64,000 bases of DNA, taken from NCBI RefSeq assembly GCF_027922145.1, contig NZ_BSFC01000007.1, positions 58,792-122,791 on the forward strand, read 5' to 3'. Origin of the DNA: Novosphingobium resinovorum. Its GTDB lineage: Bacteria > Pseudomonadota > Alphaproteobacteria > Sphingomonadales > Sphingomonadaceae. Positions within the stretch are counted from its first letter, which is position 1; the number at the start of each line of letters is the position of its first letter. Below the pieces are notes generated by a model. The model had not been told where the DNA came from. It ran no database searches and saw only the letters and a list, made by a program, of their open reading frames with translations. The position numbers and the translations under genes are program-made. Below, one piece after another: positions 16,739-25,820 of this stretch.

Positions 16739-17569
16739 TCAGCCGCCCAACCAATCGCATATAATCTCGCCCTTGTGTCCTTCGGGGGCTAACGCCGCGC
16801 GCAAAGCTTCCAGCAGTGGAGCCAGTGTTTGCGTGAACGCGTAGGGCGGATTGACGATGAAGAGGCCCGCGCCGTTATAGATGCCGGGCTGCTCGCTATC
16901 GTAGAGCCAATGCTCCACCACCAGCAATTTCGGGATGCCGAGCTTGCGCAACTGCGCCTTCCATCGCTGGTGCGTGGCGCCGTCTTTCAGCGGATACCAG
17001 ATCACCGTCACGCCATGCGCCCATTTGCGGTGAGCGGCGGAGAGGGTGGTGGCGATGCGTGCGCGTTCGTCCGTCTGCTCATAGGGCGGGTCGACCACCA
17101 CCACCCCGCGCGCGGTGCGGGGCGGCACCATAGCCAGCCACAGTTCGTAAGCGTCGCGTTGATGCACGGCCGCACCGGTGCCCCGCATCACGCCGCGCAG
17201 GGTGTCAGCGTCTTCCGGGTGTTTTTCGTTGAGGATCAGTAAATCCTGCTCGCGCAAAAGCTGCGTCAGAAACTGAGGCGAGCCGGGGTAAAGCTGGGGT
17301 TCTCCCCCCACATTTACCGCCTGCACGGCGGCACGATAGTCGTCCAGCAAGGGGTTCGGGTCCGCAAAGGCCTGCAGAACGCCGTGCGCGGCCTCGCCGG
17401 TGCGTTGAGCTTCGTCACCGCCAAGATCGTACAGCCCGCAACCGGCATGGGTATCGATCAGAGTCAGCGCGCCCGGCTTCTGCTGCAAGGCCCGCACCAA
17501 GGCGATGAGGAGGCTGTGTTTGACGACATCGGCGCTATTGCCGGCATGGAAGGAATGGCGATAATTCAT
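16739..17569 (-). CDS. rlmJ: 23S rRNA (adenine(2030)-N6)-methyltransferase RlmJ
   Basis: A 276-residue SAM-dependent methyltransferase that modifies A2030 of 23S rRNA. The N-terminus MNYRHSFHAGNSADVVKH is the family signature; the SAM-binding LIDTHAGCGLYDL follows near residue 40, and the catalytic N6-adenine motif DPPYEQTDE is near residue 165. Length matches E. coli RlmJ. It is monocistronic here, between a small hypothetical gene and gene debris. Confidence 0.93.
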   Translation of the reverse strand: MNYRHSFHAGNSADVVKHSLLIALVRALQQKPGALTLIDTHAGCGLYDLGGDEAQRTGEAAHGVLQAFADPNPLLDDYRAAVQAVNVGGEPQLYPGSPQFLTQLLREQDLLILNEKHPEDADTLRGVMRGTGAAVHQRDAYELWLAMVPPRTARGVVVVDPPYEQTDERARIATTLSAAHRKWAHGVTVIWYPLKDGATHQRWKAQLRKLGIPKLLVVEHWLYDSEQPGIYNGAGLFIVNPPYAFTQTLAPLLEALRAALAPEGHKGEIICDWLGG

Positions 17570-17750
17570 TGCGGCTCAAAAATTCTGACGATCAGCCTTT
17601 AAACGAACTGCTGAACCTTCTGCAAAGCGAAGTTATGATCGTGTCTTTCTTGTTAGGCGCGGAAGCGGAGCGCGATGCGATTAAAGTAACCAATCCGGTA
17701 CTCAATATAGAATCCTACATCGCGTTTCGGCGTAAGGCTCCAAGGCTGCG

Positions 17751-17942
17751 TTAGCGATCGTCATCGGAGGTAGAGACCGACCCGTCCATGCCGTCGTCAG
17801 GCCCCTCAGGGAAGGCGTCGAACCGAACCCCAAGTTCAGCACCGATCAGATCGCGGCAAAGATCCTCGAACTGAGACTGGGATAAGTTGGCGAAATCATG
17901 ATCCATCAGAGCTGTTTGTGGGATGTGTCGCGCGCGGGTCAA
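17751..17942 (-). pseudogene. N-terminal stub of a restriction-endonuclease-like defence protein
   Basis: Sixty-three codons from a TTG, or fewer from the internal ATG before DHDFANLSQSQFEDLC. The stretch DFANLSQSQFEDLCRDLIGAE followed by GVRFDAFPEGPDDGMDG resembles the start of Mrr/REase-fold proteins (the E...GxDxGxD pattern), as in the N-terminal domain of large anti-phage proteins. The frame then stops after SDDDR with no room for the catalytic core. It is therefore most likely a decayed remnant. Family assignment is from motif memory. Confidence 0.5.
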
Positions 17943-18093
17943 GAACGCTTTGGGCGATTTTCAGGCCCATTGGGCGGTAGCCACCCGTTACAACCGCCAT
18001 TATCCGAAATCACGTAAGAACGACCGCTTGGAGGAGAGCGAGTTTATTCGTGAACAACCGAAACAAGGGCGGCTGACGCCAAAGGATGGTTAG
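17923..18093 (+). pseudogene. Short gene fragment, family unknown
   Basis: A 56-residue open frame whose 3' part (GDFQAHWAVATRYNRHYP, then SRKNDRLEESEFIREQ) has natural protein composition. Its 5' end overlaps the opposite-strand restriction-enzyme stub and no Shine-Dalgarno is visible. It probably continues a lost gene whose upstream part was deleted at about 17943. Function unknown. Confidence 0.3.
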
Positions 18094-18331
18094 CAATCGG
18101 AACACTGAGAGTGCCTGGTCTCTTGATTCGTGAGCTCAGAAGCAACAGTCGCGAAAGTCCCAAATCGAGCCGCTAGAGATTGGAGAAAATCAATCGCGAC
18201 ATATTTCGGACGTTCTACCGCCCAAGTTCTATCCTTTCGAACGGATTATAATTCCGGATCGTAAACCTGGCTTTGCACGCTCGTGAATACTGGGGTGGAT
18301 AATGCCGCGGGAACGACACCGTCCCGGCGGG
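18094..18331. other. Gap between gene fragments and the phospholipase gene
   Basis: About 240 bases with no gene that I can support; it continues the debris zone that begins at 17570. Slightly AT-richer than neighbouring genes. Confidence 0.4.
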
Positions 18332-19552
18332 TCACCGCACCAACGCCACGCCGAGGCGCAGGCGGCTGACGCGCTTGTTGTAGTCGAGCAGGTTCTCGCC
18401 ATAGCCGGTGAAGCTCTGCGCGAAGAGGTAGAAGTCCGGACCGCCGCCCAACAATCGTCGCAGCGGATACGACATGTCCGCCGAAATCGCGCCCTTGCCG
18501 CTGCCGAAGTTGAACCGGCTGGAGGACGAGAGGCGCATGCCGTTCTCTTGCCCGATCTCGAAGAACAGGCCGGTGTTGCCGCGATAGCGGCGCACGTCCG
18601 GGTTGTCCGACAGGTCGCCCGCGTAGAACCACGCGCGCGGTGCCACCGTCAGGCGCAGGTCGCCGCCGAGTGAGAAGGCGGCCATCGGCGCGATGTAGAC
18701 GGTGTTGAGGCTGCGCGAGAAATCGCCGTCGCGCCCGTTCGATTCGTGGCGCATGCCGATTTGCGCGCTGACCGTGGCGGCGTCCGACAGCGCCTTGGGC
18801 GGGGTGACGTAAAACACCTCTGGCTGGAAATCTATGTTGCGGAACGGCGAGGATTTTGCGCCCAGATCCCAGAACATGCGCTGGGTATAGGCGAAATAGA
18901 GCCCGTCGCCGAGCGACTTGCCGCCTTCGCGCGCACGGCTGCCGAACAGCTGGTAGCGGAAGCTGAGCTGGATGCGCGCCTCGTCGTCGGTGCCGGGGCC
19001 GTAGACGGCGTAGATCGGCTCGTTGGCGCTCAGGTTGGCGAGGAAGGCGTTGCCTACGGTGCGGTCGCTCGGCGGCGGGGTGGCCGGGACCGGCGGCGTT
19101 GGCGCACCCGTCGTGGCGGCAACCTGCGGAGCGCTATCGGGTGCCGCGACGTTCGGCGCCGCCGCCAGCGTCACCGACTGGCCGCCCCACGCGGGCACTG
19201 ACAGCAGCGCACCGTTCTCGAACCCATCGGCGGCAAGGCTGTAGCGCACGCTCGCGAAGCTGCCCGGGGCGATCGCGCGCACGGCAGGGTCATCCGGGTC
19301 GCGGTGCAGGATGACAGTACGGCCGGTCCCGAAGGCGCCCGCGTGAGCCAGACGCGCCTCGACGGTTTCAGGCAGGGTGGCGGTTGCGGCGGCGATGCCG
19401 GTATTGAGCAGGCGCACGTCCACTTGCGCGCCACCCTGCGCATCAGGGGCAACCTGCCCGATCAGCGCCTCGATCCCCTCCTGCGCGAAGGCGGGGGTGG
19501 AAAGAGCGGCGACAAGCGCGAGTCCGGCAACGAATGTCAGGGATGTCTTCAT
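18332..19552 (-). CDS. Outer-membrane phospholipase A (PldA-like) with extra N-terminal domain
   Basis: A 406-residue exported protein; the signal peptide ends at AFA-Q (residue 23), which fixes the start at 19552. The C-terminal half is the 12-strand OMPLA barrel: YFAYTQRMFWDL near residue 219 and the active-site block MRHESNGRDG. His269, Ser271 and Asn283 have the same spacing as the His142/Ser144/Asn156 triad of E. coli PldA. Residues 24 to about 145 form an additional beta-rich periplasmic domain joined by a Pro-rich linker, making it about 115 residues longer than E. coli PldA. It should hydrolyse mislocalised phospholipids in the outer leaflet. Confidence 0.88.
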   Translation of the reverse strand: MKTSLTFVAGLALVAALSTPAFAQEGIEALIGQVAPDAQGGAQVDVRLLNTGIAAATATLPETVEARLAHAGAFGTGRTVILHRDPDDPAVRAIAPGSFASVRYSLAADGFENGALLSVPAWGGQSVTLAAAPNVAAPDSAPQVAATTGAPTPPVPATPPPSDRTVGNAFLANLSANEPIYAVYGPGTDDEARIQLSFRYQLFGSRAREGGKSLGDGLYFAYTQRMFWDLGAKSSPFRNIDFQPEVFYVTPPKALSDAATVSAQIGMRHESNGRDGDFSRSLNTVYIAPMAAFSLGGDLRLTVAPRAWFYAGDLSDNPDVRRYRGNTGLFFEIGQENGMRLSSSSRFNFGSGKGAISADMSYPLRRLLGGGPDFYLFAQSFTGYGENLLDYNKRVSRLRLGVALVR

Positions 19553-19878
19553 AAGCGCAGCTTGTGGCCCGGCAGCCCCGGGGTTTCCATCGTAATTCGG
19601 CAGACGGCAGCGAAACACGTGAACGGCACCGCCGCCGCACGGGGGAACCATCGCGGCGTTCTGCCGTTGAAACGGCTCAAAACCCTCGCTTCACCCCGGT
19701 GGGCGCACAGCTCGTCCATCCGTTTCCCCCTCCCGCGATTCCCTCTCTAGGGACCGCCGGACCCGCTTGATGCCGTTTTCGGCGTCGCTTCAGATCCATG
19801 GCCGTTCGTCGGCCGCATCCGTCATGTGCACCCGCGCGCCTTATCCGCGCTCGCTTTCGGCGGAAACCGGAGAAAAAC
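19553..19878. other. Divergent intergenic region, phospholipase / MFS transporter
   Basis: About 325 bases that should hold both promoters. I see no clear operator or riboswitch. The frame of the MFS gene is open from 19798, but the extra N-terminal residues are basic and unlike the family. Confidence 0.4.
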
Positions 19879-21405
19879 ATGTCCGCTAGCCAGGCGCTCA
19901 GCGCCCAATACGGCTGGTTCAAGCGCAGCAGCGAACTGACCGTGGACGACGTCACCGTCGTCGACCGATCCACCCTCAACCGCGCTGTCGGCGCCGCCGC
20001 GCTCGGCAATGCGATGGAGTGGTTCGACTTCGGCGTCTACGGCTACATCGCCATCACGCTGGGCCACGTCTTCTTCCCCACCGGCAGCGCCAGCGTGCAG
20101 TTGATCGCCACGTTCGCGACTTTCACGGCGGCGTTTCTGGTGCGGCCGCTCGGCGGGCTGGTGTTCGGTCCGCTGGGGGACCGCTATGGGCGTCACAAGA
20201 TCCTGGCGCTGACGATGATCCTGATGGCGGCGGGCACCTTCGCGATAGGGCTGATCCCCTCCTATGCGCAGATCGGCATCGCGGCGCCGCTGCTGCTCTT
20301 GGCGGCGCGGCTGCTGCAGGGCTTCTCCACTGGCGGCGAATATGGCGGCGCGGCGACCTTCATCGCCGAATATTCCACCGACCGGCGGCGCGGGCAGATG
20401 GGCAGCTGGCTCGAATTCGGCACGCTGGGCGGCTATATCGCGGGCGCGGGCACCGTCACCGCACTGCAGATGACGCTGACCCCCGCCGACATGCTGGCGT
20501 GGGGCTGGCGAATTCCGTTTCTCGTCGCCGGGCCGCTGGGCCTGCTGGGCCTCTACATGCGCCTGAAGCTGGAGGAGACACCCGCCTTCCAGGCCTATGC
20601 CGAGGACGTCGACAAGCGCGAGGTCGACCGCCCGAAGCTGGGCGACCTGTTCCGCCGCCACCGCGCGCAGCTGCTGAAATGCGTGGGGCTGGTGCTGGTG
20701 TTCAACGTCACCGACTACATGCTGCTGACGTACATGCCCAATTATCTCAGCGTGACGATGGGCTATGCGACAAGCAAGGGTCTGCTGCTCATCATTCTCG
20801 TGATGGTGGTGATGATGCCGCTCAACGTGCTCGGCGGCCGGTTCAGCGACCGTCTGGGGCGCCGCCCTATGATCATCGGCGCCTGCGCCGCGCTGATCGT
20901 GCTGTCGATCCCGTGCATGCTGCTGATCGGCACCGGCAATGACTGGCTGATCTTCCTCGGCCTGATGCTGCTGGGGGTGACGCTGGTGTGCTTCACCAGT
21001 TCGATGCCCTCGACGCTGCCCGCGCTGTTCTACACGCCGGTGCGCTACAGTGCGCTGTCGATCGCGTTCAACGTCTCGGTCTCGCTGTTCGGCGGCACCA
21101 CGCCACTGCTGACCGCGTGGCTGGTGGAGAAGACCGGCGATCCGCTGGTGCCCGCCTATTACCTGATGGGCGCGGCGACGATCGGGCTGCTGACGATGCT
21201 GACGGTGAAGGAGACGGCGGGCATGCCGTTGCGAGGATCGCCCCCGTCGGTGGCGACGCAGGCGGAAGCTGTCGCGCTGGCGAAGAGCGACGAGCCGGTC
21301 ACGGTCGATACCGCTCTGCCCGGATTGGCGGCGCCGGAAGGGGACGAACGGCAGAGCACCCGGGGGAGCATGGGCGCAATGTTACCCGCGCGCGGACTCA
21401 CCTAA
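19879..21405 (+). CDS. MFS transporter of the metabolite:H+ symporter (ProP-like) family
   Basis: A 508-residue inner-membrane symporter with 12 predicted helices. ATG 19879 follows CCGGAGAAAAA, a good Shine-Dalgarno. MHS-family signs: ALGNAMEWFDFGVYGYIA at the first helix, GPLGDRYGRHK in the first cytoplasmic loop, and LLQGFSTGGEYGGAATFIAE. This resembles ProP of E. coli (proline/betaine), although related proteins carry citrate, shikimate or other acids, so the substrate is open. The C-terminus has a roughly 60-residue tail with no coiled coil. It is the last gene before a long debris region. Confidence 0.88.
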   Translation: MSASQALSAQYGWFKRSSELTVDDVTVVDRSTLNRAVGAAALGNAMEWFDFGVYGYIAITLGHVFFPTGSASVQLIATFATFTAAFLVRPLGGLVFGPLGDRYGRHKILALTMILMAAGTFAIGLIPSYAQIGIAAPLLLLAARLLQGFSTGGEYGGAATFIAEYSTDRRRGQMGSWLEFGTLGGYIAGAGTVTALQMTLTPADMLAWGWRIPFLVAGPLGLLGLYMRLKLEETPAFQAYAEDVDKREVDRPKLGDLFRRHRAQLLKCVGLVLVFNVTDYMLLTYMPNYLSVTMGYATSKGLLLIILVMVVMMPLNVLGGRFSDRLGRRPMIIGACAALIVLSIPCMLLIGTGNDWLIFLGLMLLGVTLVCFTSSMPSTLPALFYTPVRYSALSIAFNVSVSLFGGTTPLLTAWLVEKTGDPLVPAYYLMGAATIGLLTMLTVKETAGMPLRGSPPSVATQAEAVALAKSDEPVTVDTALPGLAAPEGDERQSTRGSMGAMLPARGLT

Positions 21406-21726
21406 CTATCAACCGGTTGCGGCGATCGCCCTCGATACTCCTTCTCCTCTCCGGACGTTGACCTTCTGGGAGATGGGGCTTCCCCAGATCGACCAGCAGG
21501 GTGTCTACGAGGCGGACGAGGTGCCCGGCAGACGTCCTGATCCGGCCCGCGCCCGGCCGCTCGACGCATATCCGGAGAAAGGGAACGACTGGCTCGATCG
21601 CGGATGAGATGGCGTGCGGGTACTCATGGAGCCCGGTCGAAAAATACCCAGTGCTGTGACAGCAATTCTGCCGTCCGCTCTTCGGCGAGGAGCGCCGTCG
21701 GATCCGTGCCTTTAATGCCGCATGCC
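21406..21726. other. Non-coding stretch after the MFS transporter
   Basis: About 320 bases. Open frames on the minus strand lack start signals and known motifs. Probably residual sequence of the island scar that ends at tRNA-Gly. Confidence 0.4.
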
Positions 21727-21948
21727 TCAAACGTCCGCCGGTATGGGCCGATCAAGGTAGCTGGTCTCACCACGCTTGCGCGCTTCCCAAGCGTTCGTGC
21801 GCTCGCGAGCGTAGGCCTTCTGCACCCGGACTTTGCTGATGCCATACCGTCCGGCAAGCTGGCCGAAGGTCGCCCCATCGATCACAGCGACATAGATCGC
21901 AGCGTTCCGTTCGTGCTCAGGGCTCAAATTCTCGGCAGCCATCAACAT
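21727..21948 (-). CDS. Small helix-turn-helix protein, 73 aa
   Basis: Starts MLMAAENLSPEHERNAAIYV and contains a likely HTH: ATFGQLAGRYGISKVRVQKAY, ending in a short charged tail. This resembles the region-4-like HTH of small phage or island regulators. No operon partner exists. It lies in the accessory stretch beside the integrase stub, so it may be an island leftover that still has an intact frame. Confidence 0.45.
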   Translation of the reverse strand: MLMAAENLSPEHERNAAIYVAVIDGATFGQLAGRYGISKVRVQKAYARERTNAWEARKRGETSYLDRPIPADV

Positions 21949-21989
21949 TCTCCAGTCGCTGGCGCGACTCTGCCGCCAGCACGGTGCAG

Positions 21990-22169
21990 TTACCTAATTA
22001 CGACCGCCACCGTCATCCCTTCCATCGGAGCTTGCGCCAGCGCGGGCCAAACGGTGCAAAAGATGCCCCCGGTCGGCTGGACGAGAAGGAACAGGCCCAG
22101 AGCATCTCCCATCTTGTATGGCTTGGCCCGTGGCTTGGCGTTTCGGATAGCGACATCGGTAAGTGCCAT
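21990..22169 (-). pseudogene. Tyrosine integrase, N-terminal stub
   Basis: MALTDVAIRNAKPRAKPYKM followed by GDALGLFLLVQPTGG is the Arm-DNA-binding N-terminus of P4-type integrases. The similarity ends after about 35 residues and the frame closes at 21990, so the catalytic Arg/His/Tyr domain is missing. It begins about 200 bases beyond the 3' end of tRNA-Gly and points away from it, the usual arrangement of an integrase at a tRNA attachment site. Confidence 0.8.
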
Positions 22170-22298
22170 GATTCGTTGCCTTTTCCGCGGCGTGGCCCCC
22201 GCTTGGGGGGCCACGCTAATCGCCCGGAAAATGCCATGCCCCCGTTTGGCCCCTATATGGGGCGGATGGGGGTGGATTTAGGTGGTCATACCCGGACG

Positions 22299-22324
22299 AA
22301 CCAAGACACAAAAGTCTTGGTTTT
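22299..22324. terminator. Hairpin downstream of tRNA-Gly
   Basis: AACCAAGAC (22299-22307) pairs with GTCTTGGTT (22314-22322) across a six-base loop, followed on the plus strand by TT. Located about 45 bases past the tRNA-Gly 3' end. Confidence 0.5.
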
Positions 22325-22367
22325 CTGCGGGTTTCATAGCATTTTCAGGCTATTTTGGAAGGGTGGC

Positions 22368-22441
<74 letters not shown>

Positions 22442-22726
22442 TCATCGCGCCGTACCGCGAGCCCCGTGGTATCCCGGGCCGCGTCGTGGGAGGCGCTTGC
22501 CACGGTCGGGGCATCGACGTCAACGCCTCTCTTGCATTCTTGCAACATGACAGGCGCACATCCGAGGATCGCCCCGGCGGCTTCTGTGGCCAGAGGCACG
22601 GAAAACTGCCGATCCGGACCATTCTTCCTGCCCCGAACGTCGCGCATCCCGGCTTCGACGTATTCTCTCGCAGGTGCAGCGATGATAGCCTGACGTCCCA
22701 AAGCAGCTGACGAGAACGAGGTCCTG
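22442..22726. other. Intergenic region between tRNA-Gly and malonyl-CoA decarboxylase
   Basis: About 285 bases with promoters expected for both divergent genes; no recognisable gene or element. Confidence 0.4.
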
Positions 22727-24073
22727 ATGAACACGCCCCGGACGCGCACTCCCGCCGAAACCGCTTCCGCGCGGCGGCGCAACCCGCTCGATCTGCTGAT
22801 GAATTCCGGGCTGGGCAAGCTGCTGCGCGGCATCGGCGTCGCCCCCCGGCCCGCGAGCGGGGAGAGCCTGCTCGACCTTGCCGACGCCCTGCTTTCGCTG
22901 CGCGGGCGGGCTTCGGGACCGGCGCTCGCCTCGGCGTTCTTCGATCTCTACGAAGCGAGCGACCTTGCCGCGCGGCAGGAGTTTCTCGGCAAGGTGCACG
23001 ACCTCCACCCGGCCGACGCCAAGGCCATCGACCAGGCCATCGCCAGATGGAACGACAAGCGGGACGAGGCTTCCGCCCTCGCTCTCAACGTCGCCAGCAA
23101 GTCGCCCAGCCGGCGGCTGATCAACCAGCTCAACCTGGCGCCGCAGGGCACCCAGCGCCTGATCGACTTGCGCGAAGATTTGCTGGCGGTGCCGCGCTCG
23201 GCCTCCACCTCAGGCCTGGCCGCGCTCGACCGTGATCTGGAGAACGCCTTCACGGCCTGGTTCAATGCCGGCTTCCTCGAACTGCGGCGGATCGGCTGGG
23301 ACAGCTCCGCGCAGCTGCTGGAGCGCATCATCCGCTACGAGGCGGTCCACCAGATCCAGGGCTGGGACGACCTTCGCCGCCGGGTCGAGCCGGTCGACCG
23401 GCGCTGCTACGGCTTCTTCCACCCGCAGATGCAGGACGATCCGCTGATCTTCGTCGAAGTCGCGCTGACGCAGCAGATTCCCGGCTCCATCCACGAGATC
23501 ATCTCCGAGGAGCGTGAGACGATCGTCCCGCGCGAGGCCAACTGCGCGATCTTCTATTCGATCAGCAACTGCCAGGTCGGGCTGAAGGGTATCCCCTTCG
23601 GCAACCACCTGATCAAGCGCGTGGTCGGGCTGCTCAAGGAAGAACTGCCGCACCTCAAGACGTTCGCCACGCTTTCACCGGTGCCGGGCTTTGCCAAGTG
23701 GTTGGCGAAGGAGCAGGACGCCGATGCTCCGGTCCCCGGCGCGCAGGAATTGCGCAGGCTGGCAGCGCGCTACCTGGTCGAGGCGAAGAAGGGCGGGCAG
23801 CCGCTCGATCCGGTGGCGCGATTCCACCTCGGCAACGGCGCGCGGCTTGAGGCGGTGCATGCCAATGCGGACCTCTCCGCCAATGGGCAGAAGCAGGCGC
23901 ACGGGGTCATGGTGAACTACCTCTACGATCTGGCCGACATCGAGGCGAACTTCTTCGCGCTGACCGAACTGGGCACGGTCGTCACCTCGAAGGCGGTGCA
24001 AACACTGCTGGAGGAGCCGGAAGGCGGGGCGAAGAAGGGTGGGAAGAAGGCCAAGGAGACGGTGGCGGCGTGA
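22727..24073 (+). CDS. Malonyl-CoA decarboxylase
   Basis: A 448-residue cytoplasmic enzyme that turns malonyl-CoA into acetyl-CoA and CO2. Family blocks seen: CYGFFHPQMQDDPLIFVEVAL near residue 225, ANCAIFYSISNCQVGLKGIP, GNHLIKRVV, FATLSPVPGFAKW (with the catalytic Ser-Pro region) and RFHLGNGARLEAVHANADLS containing the conserved His. The N-terminal helical domain is present. No malonate transporter or malonyl-CoA synthetase is adjacent, so it stands alone. It has a Lys/Gly-rich C-terminal tail. Confidence 0.92.
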   Translation: MNTPRTRTPAETASARRRNPLDLLMNSGLGKLLRGIGVAPRPASGESLLDLADALLSLRGRASGPALASAFFDLYEASDLAARQEFLGKVHDLHPADAKAIDQAIARWNDKRDEASALALNVASKSPSRRLINQLNLAPQGTQRLIDLREDLLAVPRSASTSGLAALDRDLENAFTAWFNAGFLELRRIGWDSSAQLLERIIRYEAVHQIQGWDDLRRRVEPVDRRCYGFFHPQMQDDPLIFVEVALTQQIPGSIHEIISEERETIVPREANCAIFYSISNCQVGLKGIPFGNHLIKRVVGLLKEELPHLKTFATLSPVPGFAKWLAKEQDADAPVPGAQELRRLAARYLVEAKKGGQPLDPVARFHLGNGARLEAVHANADLSANGQKQAHGVMVNYLYDLADIEANFFALTELGTVVTSKAVQTLLEEPEGGAKKGGKKAKETVAA

Positions 24074-24131
24074 GCGGCAGGTCCACCCTCCCACCCCGCT
24101 GCGACTAAGTCCTGCGGACTAAGTCTCGCTG

Positions 24132-24194
24132 CCCCTCCCGCTTGCGGGAAGGGGAAACCCGACCTCTCATTCCCCTCCCGCTTGCGGGAGGGGG
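24132..24194. repeat. Two copies of a short G/C palindrome in the mcd-apt convergent gap
   Basis: Ten-base arms CCCCTCCCGC and GCGGGAGGGG (first copy with one extra A) flank two central bases at 24132-24154 and 24172-24193. The same palindrome recurs at 32290-32311, 39113-39134 and 39153-39174, always near gene ends. In this gap between convergent genes it could also end transcription from both sides. Confidence 0.7.
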
Positions 24195-24221
24195 CAGGGG
24201 TGGGCTTTTTCCCTTAGCGCC

Positions 24222-24758
24222 TCAATGCCCCTCGAAGGCCATCAGCGCCTCGGCCGGAACGCCTGCATCGCGCAGCCGCTGCGCGCCGCCGAGGTCAGGC
24301 AGGTCGATGGCGAAGAGCGAATGCACCACCTCACCCCCTGCCCGGCGTAGCAGTTCCACCGCCGCCAGCGCCGTGCCGCCGGTGGCGATGAGATCATCGA
24401 TCACCACCACGCGGGCGCCGTCCGGCACCGCGCCCGGATCGACCTCCAGCGTGTCTGTGCCGTATTCCAGCGCATAGTCGATCGCGAGGACCGGGACCGG
24501 CAGCTTGCCCGGCTTGCGCACCGGCACGAAGGGCAGGCCCATGCGCGCCGCCATCGCCGCGCCGAACACGAAGCCGCGCGCCTCGATCCCGGCGATCACC
24601 TCGGCGCCCGCCGCTTCGGCACGGTCCGCCATGTGCCCCACCGCCGCTGCGAAGCCGGGGCCGTGGCCGATCAGGGTGGTGACGTCGCGGAACAGGATTC
24701 CGGGCTTGGGGAAGTCGGGGATCGTGCGCACCAGCTGGCGGAGGTCTTCGACGGTCAC
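24222..24758 (-). CDS. apt: Adenine phosphoribosyltransferase
   Basis: A 178-residue purine salvage enzyme making AMP from adenine and PRPP. The PRPP-binding loop VVVIDDLIATGGTALAA is near residue 118, and the N-terminal FPKPGILFRDVTTLI and GIEARGFVFGAAMAARMGLPF segments are typical. Length is normal. It lies downstream of cytochrome c1 on the same strand, but a 77-bp-type repeat in a 196-base gap separates them, so it is probably a separate unit. Confidence 0.95.
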   Translation of the reverse strand: MTVEDLRQLVRTIPDFPKPGILFRDVTTLIGHGPGFAAAVGHMADRAEAAGAEVIAGIEARGFVFGAAMAARMGLPFVPVRKPGKLPVPVLAIDYALEYGTDTLEVDPGAVPDGARVVVIDDLIATGGTALAAVELLRRAGGEVVHSLFAIDLPDLGGAQRLRDAGVPAEALMAFEGH

Positions 24759-24859
24759 TTTTGCATCTCCGGCAGCTCATAAGCAAAGCGCCCCGCCATC
24801 ACCGTGGATGGCGGGGCGCCGGAGCCCTTAGCAGCAAGTAGGGCATCGCCAAAACCCTT

Positions 24860-24943
24860 CGTCATTGCAAGCGAAGCGAAGCAATCCAGAGCCGTTTGCC
24901 CTGCGCTGGATTGCCGCGGGGCTTACACCCCTCGCAATGACGA
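24860..24943. repeat. Long palindromic repeat, copy 1 (diverged)
   Basis: Starts CGTCATTGCAAGCGAAGCGA and ends ..CCTCGCAATGACGA, complementary ends with a GC-rich centre. Less symmetrical than the four other copies at 28713, 35468, 50213 and 52846. Confidence 0.75.
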
Positions 24944-24954
24944 AATGGGTGGGC

Positions 24955-25794
24955 TCAGTGCTTCTTGCCCGCCCAGATGTTGCGGTAGGACATATAACCC
25001 AGCACCGTCGCGAAGATCAGGAAGAGCACCACGGCAAGGCCGGTCTGGTTGCGCTTCTCCAGCTTCGGTTCGGCGGTCCAGACGAGGAAGGCCGAGACGT
25101 CCTTCGCCATCTGGTCGACCGTCGGCTTCGGGTTGCCCGGGCTGGATTCCACCTGACCGTCGGCAGTCAGCGGCGGCGCCATCGCGAGGTTGAGGTTCGC
25201 GAAGTACGGGTTGTAGTGCAGGCCGTCAGGCGTCTTGGCGTCCGGGAACTCCTTCAGCAGCGCGGCGGGCTGGGCCTGGAAGCCGGTCAGCAGCGAGTAG
25301 ACGTAGGGGCCGCCTTCGTGGCGCGCCTTGGTCATCAGCGAAAGGTCCGGCGGGATCGCGTTGTTGTTCGCTGCGCGCGCGGCCGTGTCGTTGGCGAAGG
25401 GCTTGGGGAAGTAGTCGGTCGGCAGGCCCGGACGGGTGTTCGCCTCGCCGGTGGTGGGGTCCACGCCGGGGACCTGGAAGCCCGCCGCGATGGCCTTCAC
25501 CTGGCCTTCGGAATAGCCCAGCGCCGCCAGGTCGCGGAAGGCGACGTGGCTGAGCGAGTGGCAGGCCGAGCAGACTTCCTTGTAGATCTGGAAGCCGCGC
25601 TGCAGCTGCTGCTTGTCGAACTTGCCAAAGGGGCCGTCGCTGGCGAGGTGGAGTTCCTTGGGGTGCAGGTGGAACTCGTGCTCGGCAGTCGCTGCGGGCG
25701 GTTCGGTGATCTGCGTGTAGGCGCCCTTGCCGAACGACCACGCCAGCGCGACCGTGAAGAACAGCCCGACGAGGATCGAGAGAATGCGTGCCAT
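24955..25794 (-). CDS. petC: Cytochrome c1 of the bc1 complex
   Basis: A 279-residue haem c subunit of ubiquinol:cytochrome c reductase. The N-terminal hydrophobic segment (ILSILVGLFFTVALAW) acts as signal or anchor, the haem-binding motif CSACH lies near residue 75, the axial Met is in NLNLAMAPPL, and one C-terminal membrane helix (GLAVVLFLIFATVLGYM) precedes the KKH tail. It is the third gene of the Rieske-cytochrome b-cytochrome c1 operon, 26 bases after cytochrome b. Confidence 0.95.
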   Translation of the reverse strand: MARILSILVGLFFTVALAWSFGKGAYTQITEPPAATAEHEFHLHPKELHLASDGPFGKFDKQQLQRGFQIYKEVCSACHSLSHVAFRDLAALGYSEGQVKAIAAGFQVPGVDPTTGEANTRPGLPTDYFPKPFANDTAARAANNNAIPPDLSLMTKARHEGGPYVYSLLTGFQAQPAALLKEFPDAKTPDGLHYNPYFANLNLAMAPPLTADGQVESSPGNPKPTVDQMAKDVSAFLVWTAEPKLEKRNQTGLAVVLFLIFATVLGYMSYRNIWAGKKH

Positions 25795-25820
25795 GTCTTT
25801 CGTCTTTCGTTCTGGCTGGA

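Noticed and set aside
21624..21878. 84-residue minus-strand frame ending in LLSQHWVFFDRAP
   Set aside because: Overlaps the better HTH frame in another phase and has basic, shadow-like N-terminal composition.
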